Shown piece after piece: positions 44,229-53,766 of a stretch of DNA of 64,000 bases. The stretch is from Picosynechococcus sp. PCC 7117. GTDB taxonomy: Bacteria; Cyanobacteriota; Cyanobacteriia; Cyanobacteriales; MRBY01. How positions within the stretch are numbered: the stretch's first letter is position 1; the number at the start of each line of letters is the position of its first letter. A program made the position numbers and the translations under genes. The DNA is taken from NCBI RefSeq assembly GCF_001693275.1, contig NZ_CP016477.1, forward strand, positions 496,001 to 560,000, in the 5' to 3' direction. The notes under the pieces are model-generated. The model ran no database searches. It worked only from the letters and a program-made list of their open reading frames with translations, and had not been told where the DNA came from.

Positions 44229-45236
44229 ATGACCACTTCTACTTTGACCCAAATCGAATCTGATTTGCAAACGCTCCAACAGGAAGCCACCGACGCGATC
44301 GCCACGGCGACAGATCTCGACACCCTCGAAAAATTGCGGGTCAACTACCTCGGCAAGAAGGGTCAACTGTCCCAAATCCTCCGGGGCATGGGCAAACTCT
44401 CCGCTGAAGAACGGCCAAAAATTGGGGCGATCGCCAACCAAGTTAAAGAAGCCCTCCAGGAGACTCTTGATACCAAGCTTGAAACTCTCCAGAAAGCGAA
44501 GATCGAAGCCCAACTCAAGGCCGAAACCCTCGATGTCACCATGCCCGGTGTGGGGCGTCCCCTGGGGAAAATGCACCCGCTCCAGAGCACCATTGATCGG
44601 GTTTTAGATATTTTTGTGGGCCTGGGCTACACCGTCGCTGAAGGCCCCCAAATTGAGACAGACTATTACAATTTTGAGGCACTCAATACCCCTGCTGACC
44701 ACCCAGCACGGGATATGCAGGATACATTTTATCTGCCGGGCGATCGCCTATTGCGCACCCATACTTCCTCGGTGCAGATTCGCCACATGGAGCAAAACGA
44801 ACCCCCTTTAAGGATCGTTGCCCCGGGCCGGGTTTACCGTCGCGATACCGTCGATGCGACCCACTCCGCCGTGTTCCATCAGATTGAACTCCTGGCAATT
44901 GATAAAAATTTGAAATTCACCGACCTAAAAGGCACCCTCAAGGAATTTTTGCGGCAGATGTTCGGCGAGGATCTAGAGGTGACCTTCCGGGCCAGCTACT
45001 TCCCCTTCACTGAACCTTCCGCCGAAGTAGATGTGAAATGGCAGGGTAAATGGCTGGAGGTAATGGGTTGTGGCATGGTTGATCCCAATGTGCTCAAGGC
45101 CGTTGGTTATGACCCGGAAGTCTATACCGGTTTTGCGGCCGGGCTAGGGGTAGAGCGCTTTGCGATGGTTCTGCACAAGCTGGACGATATTCGCCGTTTG
45201 TATAACAGTGATCTGCGCTTTTTGCGTCAGTTCTAG
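44229..45236 (+). CDS. pheS: Phenylalanine-tRNA ligase alpha subunit
   Basis: A 335-residue class II aminoacyl-tRNA synthetase subunit. An N-terminal coiled coil (residues 1-85) binds tRNA; motif 1 lies near [19 protein letters not shown], motif 2 in [36 protein letters not shown] with VFHQIE, and motif 3 in [32 protein letters not shown] binds phenylalanine. Length is normal. pheT is not adjacent, as often in cyanobacteria. The upstream 100 bases separate it from divergent surE; no tRNA-Phe leader peptide or T-box was seen. Confidence 0.97.
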   Translation: MTTSTLTQIESDLQTLQQEATDAIATATDLDTLEKLRVNYLGKKGQLSQILRGMGKLSAEERPKIGAIANQVKEALQETLDTKLETLQKAKIEAQLKAETLDVTMPGVGRPLGKMHPLQSTIDRVLDIFVGLGYTVAEGPQIETDYYNFEALNTPADHPARDMQDTFYLPGDRLLRTHTSSVQIRHMEQNEPPLRIVAPGRVYRRDTVDATHSAVFHQIELLAIDKNLKFTDLKGTLKEFLRQMFGEDLEVTFRASYFPFTEPSAEVDVKWQGKWLEVMGCGMVDPNVLKAVGYDPEVYTGFAAGLGVERFAMVLHKLDDIRRLYNSDLRFLRQF

Positions 45237-45326
45237 GCCGTTTTCGACTAGGGTTTCTACAATAGTGGGGAAAGGCGATCGCCTGGTTGATTGCCAATGT
45301 CCGCTTAGTATGACCAAGAACCCTGC

Positions 45327-45878
45327 ATGAGACAGAAAAGTACAGCCGCAGTGTTAGCCTTTTTCCTCGGTGGTGTGGGGGGGCATAAATTCTATCTGGG
45401 GGAAATCGGCTGGGGGATTATTTACGCTATTTTTTTCTGGACTTACATTCCCACCATTGTCGGCTTTGTCGAAGCAATCGTGTTGGTTAGTATGTCCCAG
45501 GATGATTTTGACAAAAAGTACAACACCAAAGCCCTTATGGGATATGAGTCTAAACGCTTAACCCGTGACGCGATCCCTCCCCAGGTGATTGTGAATATTG
45601 GGGATCAGGCGATCGCCGCCAATCAGCAAAATGTGACTCCCAGTTTGGCCCCAGACACACCTGTCGATCAAAATATTGCCAAAGAAGCCCTCGATCGTCG
45701 CATCCTTAAATTTTGTCAGACCAAAGGCGAAGTTACCCTTCTAGACTGCTTCCTTGAAATTGAAGAAGTTCCAAGAAACATCCTCGAATCCCACCTAGAA
45801 AATTTAGTGCGAGCAGAATTTTTGCAAGTGACGAATCGCGCCACCGATGGCAAAATTGTTTATCGTTTAGACAACTAA
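45327..45878 (+). CDS. TM2-domain membrane protein
   Basis: A 183-residue protein. Residues 1-55 form a TM2 domain, two membrane helices joined by a conserved turn: MRQKSTAAVLAFFLGGVGGHKFYLGEIGWGIIYAIFFWTYIPTIVGFVEAI. The cytosolic remainder has a predicted winged-helix-like end (LKFCQTKGEVTLLDCFLEIEEVPRNILESHLENLVRAEFLQVTNRATDGKIVYRL), which may bind DNA or protein. Function unknown. A DUF4870 gene lies 96 bases downstream on the same strand; TM2 and DUF4870 proteins often occur together in bacteria. Confidence 0.87.
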   Translation: MRQKSTAAVLAFFLGGVGGHKFYLGEIGWGIIYAIFFWTYIPTIVGFVEAIVLVSMSQDDFDKKYNTKALMGYESKRLTRDAIPPQVIVNIGDQAIAANQQNVTPSLAPDTPVDQNIAKEALDRRILKFCQTKGEVTLLDCFLEIEEVPRNILESHLENLVRAEFLQVTNRATDGKIVYRLDN

Positions 45879-45974
45879 TGGATGTCTTCGTGCTCGTAAA
45901 ACGTAACATTCATAACAACCATTTAACCTTTATTTAAAAAATACAACTTTACTCAAGTTAGGAGAATTTAAGCG

Positions 45975-46325
45975 ATGACCTTTGATCCCGATAAAAGAAA
46001 ACTGCTTTCGAGTCTTTGCCACGGAGCCATTTTTATTAACTATACATTTGTCTCCATTGGAATTCCGGTGGCCCTGTTACTTGTGAGTGAAGATCCTGTC
46101 GTCAAAGCCAACGCACGGGAATCTCTCAATCTCCACCTAAACCTCTGGGTGGGTTGGATAATCTTTGGCATCCTCTGGTTTACAGTGATCGGCATTCCCA
46201 TTGCGATCATCCTAGCCATTCCCCTACTGCTCCTGAGCTTTGTAATGCCAATTCTGGCGATTTTAAAAATCTTGGGCAGTCCAGCAACAGAATATCGCTA
46301 CCCTTTTATCATCCATATTCTGTAA
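45975..46325 (+). CDS. DUF4870 family membrane protein
   Basis: A 116-residue protein with three hydrophobic stretches (about residues 18-40, 60-80, 80-100). Family features are LSSLCHGAIFINY at the start and VKANARESLNLHLNLWVGWIIFGIL in the middle, where the NARESLN motif is characteristic of DUF4870/Tic20-like small proteins. TAGGAG six bases before the ATG supports the start. Function unknown. Possibly cotranscribed with the TM2 gene. Confidence 0.87.
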   Translation: MTFDPDKRKLLSSLCHGAIFINYTFVSIGIPVALLLVSEDPVVKANARESLNLHLNLWVGWIIFGILWFTVIGIPIAIILAIPLLLLSFVMPILAILKILGSPATEYRYPFIIHIL

Positions 46326-46544
46326 CTAAAATGACGATGGTTGACTTCGTTCTTTCGCCTTTTGTTATCAAGTTCAGCTTAAATAATCATTAAGATACAT
46401 GATCCATTTAGGTGAACTTTTAAGATTGTGATTTGCGGCAATTAATCGAGTCCAAAGAAACAGTTAAGACGTAACCACGGTTACAATCTGTTGACATTAA
46501 CTTTGTTAACGTAGGAGCAACAATCGCAAGGAAGTCAAACCATC

Positions 46545-47345
46545 GTGACTTTAATCTCTGTTGCCATCATCGAAGGAAATCCCCACTTGAGATCATTGCT
46601 TGGGTGGCATCTTCAACAAGCCAACTATGCCATTTACCAAGCAGCAAATCTCAACCAGTCGCGGCGTGTCTTTGAACAGCACATGCCCGCCTTGGTGCTA
46701 CTAGACTCGGAATTACCGGACGGTGATGGCCTCGAACTCTGCCGTTGGTTGCGCCAAAATACCCAGGCCATCATTCTCATCCTGTCGGCCAAAAATACAG
46801 AAAAAGATGTTGTGGCAGGGTTAAAGGCTGGGGCTGATGATTATTTAACGAAGCCCTTCGGGATGCAAGAACTTTTAGCGCGGGTAGAAGCCTTGACGCG
46901 GCGGATTCGGGCGGTGAGTGCTCCCCTCCAACTTGATTATGGTGAATTGCGCATTGATCTCGTGCAGCGGCGGGTACAATTCCGGGGTCTGTACATCGAT
47001 TTAACGCCCCAAGAATTTAGTTTGTTGTATGTGCTCGCCCAGGCCAACGGAGAACCCCTCAGTCGCTCAGAATTATTGCGGCGGGCATGGCCAGATGCCA
47101 TCGATAACCCCCGTACCATCGACACCCATGTATTATCCTTGCGGAAAAAAATTGAACAGGACCCCCGCCAGCCCAATTTGATTCAAACGGTACGCAATGT
47201 GGGTTATCGCTTCAATCTCGATGGGATTGGGTCTGGTCTCGGCAATGGCAATGCAACTTTAGAACCTGCTGCAACGCCAGCTCGCCCAAGCCACCCAAAA
47301 CTCAAAACCCGGACCTCCATTCGTGAGCTGGTTAATCAAGGTTAG
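46545..47345 (+). CDS. Atypical OmpR-family response regulator
   Basis: A 266-residue regulator with receiver (1-120) and winged-helix DNA-binding domain (about 130-225), plus a 40-residue basic/Pro-Ala tail. It starts with GTG 46545. The receiver has the acceptor Asp54 (LVLLDSELPDGDGLELC), Ser (ILSAKNTEKDVVAGLKAG) and Lys (LTKPFGMQEL), but the acidic metal pocket normally reading DD or ED is here E10-G11-N12. Loss of one acidic ligand suggests weak or no Mg-dependent phosphorylation, as reported for NblR-type regulators; orthology to NblR was not established. The DNA-binding helix region (TIDTHVLSLRKKIEQDP) is intact. Confidence 0.85.
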   Translation: MTLISVAIIEGNPHLRSLLGWHLQQANYAIYQAANLNQSRRVFEQHMPALVLLDSELPDGDGLELCRWLRQNTQAIILILSAKNTEKDVVAGLKAGADDYLTKPFGMQELLARVEALTRRIRAVSAPLQLDYGELRIDLVQRRVQFRGLYIDLTPQEFSLLYVLAQANGEPLSRSELLRRAWPDAIDNPRTIDTHVLSLRKKIEQDPRQPNLIQTVRNVGYRFNLDGIGSGLGNGNATLEPAATPARPSHPKLKTRTSIRELVNQG

Positions 47346-47352
47346 AGGGTCG

Positions 47353-48084
47353 TCACCAAGGTTCGCTATTGGTGGATTGACGACTTTGGAGGGTTTGCTG
47401 GATGACTGACCAAGGAATAGAGTGATTGTAGTGGTGGTGCTGGATTTGGCCTTGGTCGAGGTAAATCAATTTTGTTGCGAGTTGCTGGGCGAAGTCGAGG
47501 TTGTGGGTAGAAATAACCAGAGGGGTATTGGATTGAGCCTGATATTTCAACAACAGCGCAACTAAGGTTTGAATGCGACCTAAATCTAGGGCGGCGGTGG
47601 GTTCGTCTAGGAGGAGAACTTGGGGTTTGCAGAGGAGTGCCCTGGCGATCGCCACCCATTGTTTTTGCCCGCCGGACAGGAGTGCTTCGTGGCGATCAAG
47701 CCATTCTGGGGGAATATCCAGTTGATCTTGCCACTGTTGCCAATGGTTGCGGATAGTTGGGGCCGATTGTTTCCGTAACTGGAGTGGGTACCATAGGGCA
47801 TCCTTGACGGTCATGGCCAAAAGGCGGGCCTCCTGGGGCACGAGGGCAATGTGTTGCCGCAGGACAACGGGATTATAGGCGCTGTAGGGCTGACCTTGGA
47901 AGGTGAGGCGGCCTGCGGTGGGACTCTGAAGTTGATTGAGACAGTGGAGGAGGGTTGTTTTTCCGGAGCCCGATGGCCCCACCAGCACTAGGCGATCGCC
48001 GGGCTCTAGGGCAAAGGAAATATCCCGGAGAATATCCTTCGGCTCAAGGGTAAGGGTGAGTTGTTCAACCGTTAAAATCGCCAT
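47353..48084 (-). CDS. ABC transporter ATP-binding protein, orphan
   Basis: A 243-residue ABC ATPase. Walker A GPSGSGKTT (about 35-43), Q-loop IALVPQEARLLAMTV, signature LLSGGQKQWVAIARALL, Walker B VLLLDEPTAALD and H-loop VISTHNLDFAQQLATKLI are complete. Overall shape resembles the phosphate/tungstate/amino-acid importers. No membrane or binding-protein gene adjoins it, so the transporter it drives is unknown; the sugar-binding lipoprotein 1.3 kb away belongs to a different importer class. It is convergent with the response regulator gene (seven bases between stops). Confidence 0.9.
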   Translation of the reverse strand: MAILTVEQLTLTLEPKDILRDISFALEPGDRLVLVGPSGSGKTTLLHCLNQLQSPTAGRLTFQGQPYSAYNPVVLRQHIALVPQEARLLAMTVKDALWYPLQLRKQSAPTIRNHWQQWQDQLDIPPEWLDRHEALLSGGQKQWVAIARALLCKPQVLLLDEPTAALDLGRIQTLVALLLKYQAQSNTPLVISTHNLDFAQQLATKLIYLDQGQIQHHHYNHSIPWSVIQQTLQSRQSTNSEPW

Positions 48085-48113
48085 GGATGGTGCCAGAGTA
48101 CAGGATGCTGCTG

Positions 48114-48788
48114 TTATTGTTTTACGCGGTAATGGAGAAATAATTCCGAGGCGATCGCCTCATATTCCAGAAGTTCGAGGGTCAAGCCCGCCGTCTGTAA
48201 AAAACCATTGCCTGCCATGGGGGTGGGAGCCGCTGTTCCGCCGAGTAAAACAGGACAAACCGTTAGCCACAGTTCATCCAAGCAGCCCTGCTCCGCGAAG
48301 CTGGCGATGAGGTTTCCTCCTCCCAACAGACCCAACTTTTCAATCCCCTGTTGCCTCAGTTCCGTGAGAGTTGGTTGCCATGCTCCGGCTGAATCTAAAG
48401 CAATAATTTGCTCAAAGCCCGGAAATTTGGCCCACCGGGGGAGTTGTTCAGGAGCGGTTAAAAGACCCCGGCGGAGGGGCTGCCGAAAAAAAGGTAAATC
48501 CTGGGACAGATTGCCGGAGCCAGAACAAACAAAGTGGATCGGTTGGGGCGGTTGGTGGCGGTCTTGGCGTTGTTGCAATAGGTGGCGATCGCCAATCGGA
48601 AGACTTGTGCCATAGGCGCGGAGGGTATTGGCCCCAAACATCACCGCATCCACCTGGGCAATTAACCGTTCCAAGTGAGCCTTATCCTGGGCCGAAGGAA
48701 ACCGCGCTGGAGCGCCACTGTAATCGGCAATTTTACCGTCGGCACTCATGGCGGCGATCGCCATTACCTGGGGTCGCTGCCTATGCAT
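48114..48788 (-). CDS. RibD C-terminal (reductase) domain protein
   Basis: A 224-residue dihydrofolate-reductase-like protein of the RibD_C family, NADPH-dependent reductases acting on the pyrimidine riboflavin precursor or related compounds. RPQVMAIAAMSADGKIAD opens it, VDAVMFGANTLRAYGTSL follows, and LGLLGGGNLIASFAEQGCLDELWLTVCPVLLGG carries the nucleotide-binding loop. No deaminase domain is fused. The ATG at 48788 overlaps the end of the upstream DUF3531 gene by eight bases (ATGCATAG), so translation is probably coupled. It may supply the reductase for a deaminase-only RibD, or have another pteridine-like substrate. Confidence 0.88.
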   Translation of the reverse strand: MHRQRPQVMAIAAMSADGKIADYSGAPARFPSAQDKAHLERLIAQVDAVMFGANTLRAYGTSLPIGDRHLLQQRQDRHQPPQPIHFVCSGSGNLSQDLPFFRQPLRRGLLTAPEQLPRWAKFPGFEQIIALDSAGAWQPTLTELRQQGIEKLGLLGGGNLIASFAEQGCLDELWLTVCPVLLGGTAAPTPMAGNGFLQTAGLTLELLEYEAIASELFLHYRVKQ

Positions 48789-49224
48789 ACCAACTGTCAG
48801 CTTCGTCCCGTTCGATGGGCCAATCTTCATTTTCGCCCCCCACCACAATTCGGCGCAGATCCACAAAATCCTTGCTTAACTGCTTCAGGGCATTAACCAA
48901 AACATCTAAAGCAATGAGATCACTCGTCCCCAAATCAAACCAGCAACGCCCCCAAATGCCCTCATATTCAAAGTCCCCTTTATTGTGCATTGGGGCCATC
49001 AGCGCATTATCCGCTTGGTCTTCGTCATAGGTGAGATAGCTGATATCTACCCCAGTTTCTTGGATCTGGAGATTCTCCGCATTAAAGCCCCCTAATTTCC
49101 CGATGTAAAACCAAGAGTCAAATAGCTCTTCGACATATTGTTTTTCTGTCTCCGAAGGCACATGATCAAACTCCAACCAAATCCAGAGGTCGAAGGGGGA
49201 AAATTCGCGAAATTGGACTTCCAT
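48781..49224 (-). CDS. DUF3531 family protein
   Basis: A 147-residue soluble acidic protein from ATG 49224: MEVQFREFSPFDLWIWLEFDHVPSETEKQYVEELFDSWFYIGKLGGFNAENLQ. The aromatic-rich start, DISYLTYDEDQ, and GIWGRCWFDLGTSDLIALDVLVNALKQLSKDFVDLRRIVVGGENEDWP are hallmarks of DUF3531, shared by cyanobacteria and plant chloroplasts. No activity is known. The stop overlaps the start of the RibD_C gene by eight bases, an arrangement that suggests joint expression. Confidence 0.85.
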   Translation of the reverse strand: MEVQFREFSPFDLWIWLEFDHVPSETEKQYVEELFDSWFYIGKLGGFNAENLQIQETGVDISYLTYDEDQADNALMAPMHNKGDFEYEGIWGRCWFDLGTSDLIALDVLVNALKQLSKDFVDLRRIVVGGENEDWPIERDEADSWYA

Positions 49225-49344
49225 ATTGTTTGTGGATAATAGGGCTTGAGAAATGTCAGTATAAACGTTTTGCAAAAAACCAAGAAACATCCTCCCTGGA
49301 GGGAGGTGCCCAACGGGCGGGGGGTGGATTCCCTCTTGGGAGAG

Positions 49345-50625
49345 TTAAAGGGCATTCCAGGCTGCTGCCGCATCAGCCACCGCCTGGGGAACTGTCTTTT
49401 GGCCGAGCATCGCTGCTTGGAGATTTTCGTAGATAAGCTTTTGCAGTTCCGTGAGATTCTCCTGGGCGGGGATCAAAATTTCGGCATCCGCTAGTTGTTC
49501 GGCACTAATTTTCCGGGCCAAACTGAGGCTATCAGTGGCGGCGCTGGCGGCGAGTTTCGCAATGTATTGTTCCACTGCGGCCTGGGTAGAGGGCAAAACA
49601 TTGGCGGCTTCAGCAAAGGCAAGTTGATTTTCAGTATTGGTGACAAAGAGGGCAAAATCGAGGGCAGCCTCTGGATCGTCGCTATCTTTGGGGATCACAA
49701 GGTTCATTACGGCGACGTTCTTCTTACCTGTTTCCCCGGTGATTTGGGGGGCCGGGACAGATACCACCGCAATTTGGGGCGCGTTCTGCTGGATGGTATT
49801 GATAAATTCGGGGGAAGTGTTGGCGATCGCCGTTTCCCCGGCTTGGTAGAGTTCAATGCCGTGGCTATGGCCTTGGGTCAGAACTTCTGGGGGTAATAAT
49901 TCCGCCTGGTAAAGATCGACCCAGTATTGAAAAGCCGCAATGCCTTCGGGGGTATTAAAGCCCGCAGAACCATCGGCATTGACTAGGGTGACTCCCATTT
50001 GTACCAAGGACTCCAGGACTTCATTGGAGTTACCGGGAACGAAGGTGACGAAAAAGGCATATTTCCCGGTTGTTTCTTTGATCGTTTGGGCGGCGATCGC
50101 CAACTCAGTGTAGGTACTGGGAGGAGCGTCAATGCCCGCCTCGGCAAAGAGATCTTCGTTATAGAAACTAATCCGGGTTGTGAGATACCAGGGAATCCCA
50201 AAGGTTTGGCCGTTGATTTGATTCGCCTGCCAAATTTTCGGCAAATAGCGATCGCGCAATTCTGGCGTCAGACGATCATCCAGCACCAACCAAGCATCAC
50301 GACTGGCCAACTGGGAAGCAAAATTAGGATTGAGGTTCACCACATCCGGAGCCGTGCGCGCCGAGACCGCCGTCAGGATTTTACTTTCCATCGCTGACCA
50401 AGGGACATCTACCCAGCGCACCGTTTCTGCCGCATTTTCGGTTTCAAAGGCCGTAATTAATTCATTGAAATAATCTGTAAACTTTGGTTGCAATTGCATT
50501 GTCCAAAATTCGACCGTTTCTGGGGTGTTGCCATTGCCTCCAGGTACCTGCTGACAGGCGGCGATCGCCACCAAACTCACCCCCACAAACAGTCCACGCC
50601 GTAGCCCTTTGAGACCATTAAACAT
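49345..50625 (-). CDS. ABC sugar transporter substrate-binding lipoprotein
   Basis: A 426-residue family-1 extracellular solute-binding protein. Start at ATG 50625 behind GGGAGG; the leader GLFVGVSLVAIAAC ends in a lipobox (AIAAC), so the protein should be lipid-anchored at the periplasmic face. VEFWTMQLQPKFTDYFNELITAFE and KILTAVSARTAPDVVNLNPNFASQLASRDAWLVLDD match sugar/glycerol-phosphate-binding proteins, and the NEDLFAEAGIDAPPSTYTEL segment is typical of the class. The permeases and ATPase are not in the window. The sugar is unknown. Confidence 0.92.
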   Translation of the reverse strand: MFNGLKGLRRGLFVGVSLVAIAACQQVPGGNGNTPETVEFWTMQLQPKFTDYFNELITAFETENAAETVRWVDVPWSAMESKILTAVSARTAPDVVNLNPNFASQLASRDAWLVLDDRLTPELRDRYLPKIWQANQINGQTFGIPWYLTTRISFYNEDLFAEAGIDAPPSTYTELAIAAQTIKETTGKYAFFVTFVPGNSNEVLESLVQMGVTLVNADGSAGFNTPEGIAAFQYWVDLYQAELLPPEVLTQGHSHGIELYQAGETAIANTSPEFINTIQQNAPQIAVVSVPAPQITGETGKKNVAVMNLVIPKDSDDPEAALDFALFVTNTENQLAFAEAANVLPSTQAAVEQYIAKLAASAATDSLSLARKISAEQLADAEILIPAQENLTELQKLIYENLQAAMLGQKTVPQAVADAAAAWNAL

Positions 50626-50837
50626 AAAAACTTTCCTCCCAATTTCAGCCGCAGTGATCACTCACATTGAATTGACCTTCAGATCATGCCATTATCCAGA
50701 CAGCTTCAGGGGCAAAATTGCTCCCTTTTTTGCGATTGTTATTTACTTTCGGCAAACTGAGCTAAATTTAATAGCAACCGGGGTATGGGTGGTTAGCACC
50801 GATGGCTCCATAGGTCATCCTTTCGGAACATTTTCCT

Positions 50838-51941
50838 ATGCTAGATTTCTTCAAAAATATCTTCAAACCAAAGCGTAAAGGGATTGGCATCGAGATCTCA
50901 ACGGAACGCTTAAACATTGTCCAACTCAAAAAACAGGGACAGGTCTATAAGCTGGCGACCTACATCACCGAACCCGTACCCGAAGGCATTTTTGAAGAAG
51001 GAAAAATTGTTGATGTTCCCGCCCTCGCCGAGCTGATCCAAAATACCCTCAGCGCCAACAACATCAGCGCTAAACAGGTTACCGCCGCCGTGCCCATGCG
51101 GGAGGCAATTATTCGCCTGATCCCGATCCCCGCCGAACTCGATGATGCCGAACTGCGGGATATGGTCCTCAACCACGAAGCAAGCCTCTACCTGCCCTAC
51201 CCGCGCGAAGAAGTGGATCTCGATTATCAAAAACTTGGGTTTTTCCAGGATGAAGATGGCATTGAAAAGGTGCAAGTTCTGTTGGTGGCCACCCGGCGAG
51301 AAGTGACCGACGCCTATGTGGAGACCATTGTCCAGGCGGGACTAGAGATCAATATCCTCGAAATCAATAGTTTTGCCCTCCTCCGGACGATTCGTGAGCA
51401 ACTACGGCAGTTTAGCTCCCAGGAAGCGGTGGTCTTGGTTGATATTGAATTTGACTGTACCGAAATTGCCATTGTGGTCGATGGGGTACCACAGTTTTCC
51501 CGGACGGTGCCTATTGGTGCTTCGCAACTGCAAAATGCCCTATCCCGCGCCATGAATTTACCTGCCCCCCGCGACATCGAACTTCTCCAGGGGATGACCA
51601 TTCCCAACACACCAATGGAAGGATCGCGCACTGGCGCCACGGGCATTAACCCTGGGATGGCGGCCCTCCTGCGCGTTCTAGGGGAACTGACAGACGAATT
51701 GCGCCGTTCCATTGATTTTTACCTCAACCAGAGCGGTGAGCTGGAAGTGGCCCAATTAATGTTGGCTGGCCCTGGGGGGGGGATTAGTCAACTGGATGAA
51801 TTTTTTACGCAGCGTCTCAGCATTCCGACGATTCAAATTGATCCGTTTGAGGCGCTGTCTATTGACGTTGATGAAGAAATTTCCAAGGTACAACGACCGT
51901 CCTTGGGCACTGCACTGGGTTTAGGACTCCGGGAGGTATAG
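50838..51941 (+). CDS. pilM: Type IV pilus inner-membrane platform protein PilM
   Basis: A 367-residue actin/FtsA-like ATPase on the cytosolic face of the type IV pilus machine. IGIEISTERLNIVQLKKQG carries phosphate-1, AVPMREAIIRLIPIPAELDDAELRDMVLNHEASLYLPYPREEVDLDYQKLG is the highly conserved PilM 1C region, and VVLVDIEFDCTEIAIVVDGVP the phosphate-2 segment. It is first of the pilMNOQ cluster, with pilN four bases after the stop, so they form an operon. PilM recruits the N-terminal tail of PilN (the MYGLDINFLK motif). Confidence 0.95.
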   Translation: MLDFFKNIFKPKRKGIGIEISTERLNIVQLKKQGQVYKLATYITEPVPEGIFEEGKIVDVPALAELIQNTLSANNISAKQVTAAVPMREAIIRLIPIPAELDDAELRDMVLNHEASLYLPYPREEVDLDYQKLGFFQDEDGIEKVQVLLVATRREVTDAYVETIVQAGLEINILEINSFALLRTIREQLRQFSSQEAVVLVDIEFDCTEIAIVVDGVPQFSRTVPIGASQLQNALSRAMNLPAPRDIELLQGMTIPNTPMEGSRTGATGINPGMAALLRVLGELTDELRRSIDFYLNQSGELEVAQLMLAGPGGGISQLDEFFTQRLSIPTIQIDPFEALSIDVDEEISKVQRPSLGTALGLGLREV

Positions 51942-51945
51942 GGCT

Positions 51946-52677
51946 ATGTATGGTTTAGATATTAATTTCCTGAAAGACCGTGGTTTAACGAAAGATTCTT
52001 CGATGACGATCGCCGATCGTCTGGTGAGCAAACCTGGGGTGATTCCGGGCCAAGAGCCAAAGCCACTAATTATCGGTGGGGCGGTCACTGCGGCGGCCTT
52101 GGCGGTGGTAGGTCTGTTATGGTTCCAGCAAAGTCGTGAAAAAGCGAACATCCAAGAAGAGATTGCCGTTGTCGATCAACAGCTCCAGGGAGCCAATGCC
52201 CAGCAGGCGAGGTTACAGCAAATTCAACAAGAAATTGACACCTATAAGTCCCAAAGCCAAGCCTTTGTGGATGTGCTGCAAACGAGGATTAAACCCTGGT
52301 CGGCAATTTTGCGGGAAGTGGGGGATTTAACTCCACCCGGTCTCAAGATCACCTCCTTCGAGCAGTCGGATAATCAAGTGTTGGTACGGGGTAACGCACG
52401 CACTTTTAATGAAGTGAATGACTTTGTCCTCAACCTGCCGGAATCGCCTTTGCTGCAAGGGGAAGAAATCTATATTGTCAGTGCAAATTTAGTCGATAAC
52501 CCGATTACCACTGCCCAGGTGGATTTTCCGCAGCCCGTTGCTTCTTTTAGCATGCCCCAGGTGGTGGACTACACGGTATCAATCTCCCTCAATGATCTCA
52601 CCGATGCAGAGGTGATTCGCACCCTAGACAGCCAGGGGGCACGGGGGATGGCCGAACGCTTGCGGAGTAGCTTTTAG
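51946..52677 (+). CDS. pilN: Type IV pilus alignment protein PilN
   Basis: A 243-residue bitopic protein. The cytosolic N-terminus MYGLDINFLKDRGL fits the PilM-binding peptide (consensus INLLP-like). One transmembrane helix lies near residues 42-62 (LIIGGAVTAAALAVVGLLWF), then a periplasmic coiled coil (REKANIQEEIAVVDQQLQGANAQQARLQQIQQEID) and a ferredoxin-like domain. It is longer at the N-terminus than in Proteobacteria (about 200 residues), which is usual in cyanobacteria. It dimerises with PilO to link inner membrane and secretin. Confidence 0.94.
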   Translation: MYGLDINFLKDRGLTKDSSMTIADRLVSKPGVIPGQEPKPLIIGGAVTAAALAVVGLLWFQQSREKANIQEEIAVVDQQLQGANAQQARLQQIQQEIDTYKSQSQAFVDVLQTRIKPWSAILREVGDLTPPGLKITSFEQSDNQVLVRGNARTFNEVNDFVLNLPESPLLQGEEIYIVSANLVDNPITTAQVDFPQPVASFSMPQVVDYTVSISLNDLTDAEVIRTLDSQGARGMAERLRSSF

Positions 52678-52727
52678 GATTTAACGATCTCGATATTCAT
52701 CAACACTGTGAGGAGGAGCAACAACCG

Positions 52728-53534
52728 ATGACATACGCAGAAGAGTTCCGGCAAACGATGACGGAAATGACCATGGTTGGTCAGGAACAGGGCTTTTTTG
52801 AAGCCTTTGGGATTCAGTTCACTTCAAAAGTTTTAGGGACGATGTTGGCGATCGCCGGCATTGGGGCCAGCGCTGGACTATGGTGGTTTCTCGTTCGGCC
52901 CATCCAAGGGGAAATCAGCACCCTCGAACAGGAACTCCAGACAAAACAAGCAGAATTACAAGAAAAAGGCGCCGGGAATATCCAAGAGCAAATTGCCCAG
53001 CGCGAGGTGGAATTAGCCAACGAGCAACGGATTGCCACCGAAATTCTCAATGCCTATGGTCAAGACAAGCAAATGCAGACTTTCCTGCTTGATTTCAACC
53101 GGATCCTCACAGCCAGCAATGTACAACTAACGAGCTACGAGCCGACACCGCCTAAACCCGAATTTATTACCGATGCCGCTACCTACGGTGAAGCTGCCCA
53201 AAATAAGCTGAAATACCAAACCTTTAATGTCAGCTTCGATAATATGACCTACACAGAAGCAGAGTCTATGCTCACGAGCATCGATGTGTTGCAGCCGTTG
53301 TTGGTATTGCGTAATTTTTCGACGACGGTGGCCGAACCAGCGACATTCCGCTACGAAAATGGCCGTTTGGTAACACAAACCCAGGCCCAGCTAGGGGTTT
53401 CCTTTGTGGTGGATGCCCTCATTGCCCCGACCCCGGAAGAGCTAGCCGCCCGACAAGCAGAATTAGCTGCTGAGGCCGCCCCAGCCGAAGGAGAAGAAGG
53501 TCAAGAGGAACAACCCGCAGAGAATGGTGGCTAG
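52728..53534 (+). CDS. pilO: Type IV pilus alignment protein PilO
   Basis: A 268-residue bitopic protein of the same layout as PilN: a membrane helix near residues 35-58 (VLGTMLAIAGIGASAGLWWFLV), a coiled coil (TLEQELQTKQAELQEKGAGNIQEQIAQREVELA), then the ferredoxin-like domain. The last 30 residues are an unusual Glu/Ala/Pro-rich tail (AEAAPAEGEEGQEEQPAENGG), perhaps disordered and reaching towards the secretin. pilP, present after pilO in Proteobacteria, is absent here; PilQ follows after a 230-base gap. Confidence 0.93.
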   Translation: MTYAEEFRQTMTEMTMVGQEQGFFEAFGIQFTSKVLGTMLAIAGIGASAGLWWFLVRPIQGEISTLEQELQTKQAELQEKGAGNIQEQIAQREVELANEQRIATEILNAYGQDKQMQTFLLDFNRILTASNVQLTSYEPTPPKPEFITDAATYGEAAQNKLKYQTFNVSFDNMTYTEAESMLTSIDVLQPLLVLRNFSTTVAEPATFRYENGRLVTQTQAQLGVSFVVDALIAPTPEELAARQAELAAEAAPAEGEEGQEEQPAENGG

Positions 53535-53766
53535 GTTTCGAGGTCAAAACAATTTGCTGAGGAGATAGGGAGGTAAACTAGCGGCATAAGAACCATTAAT
53601 TTTGGTTTCAAAACAAATTTCTGAAGACATTATTAGCAAAACTTATTTTAAATTGCTAATTATTTTGGATTTTTAGGGTTGTTTTTTAAAATTATTGTTA
53701 ATTTCAAGCGGGATTCATTTCGGTTTTTCGATTACATTTAATTAGTGTGTGTGGAGATTTTCTGTC

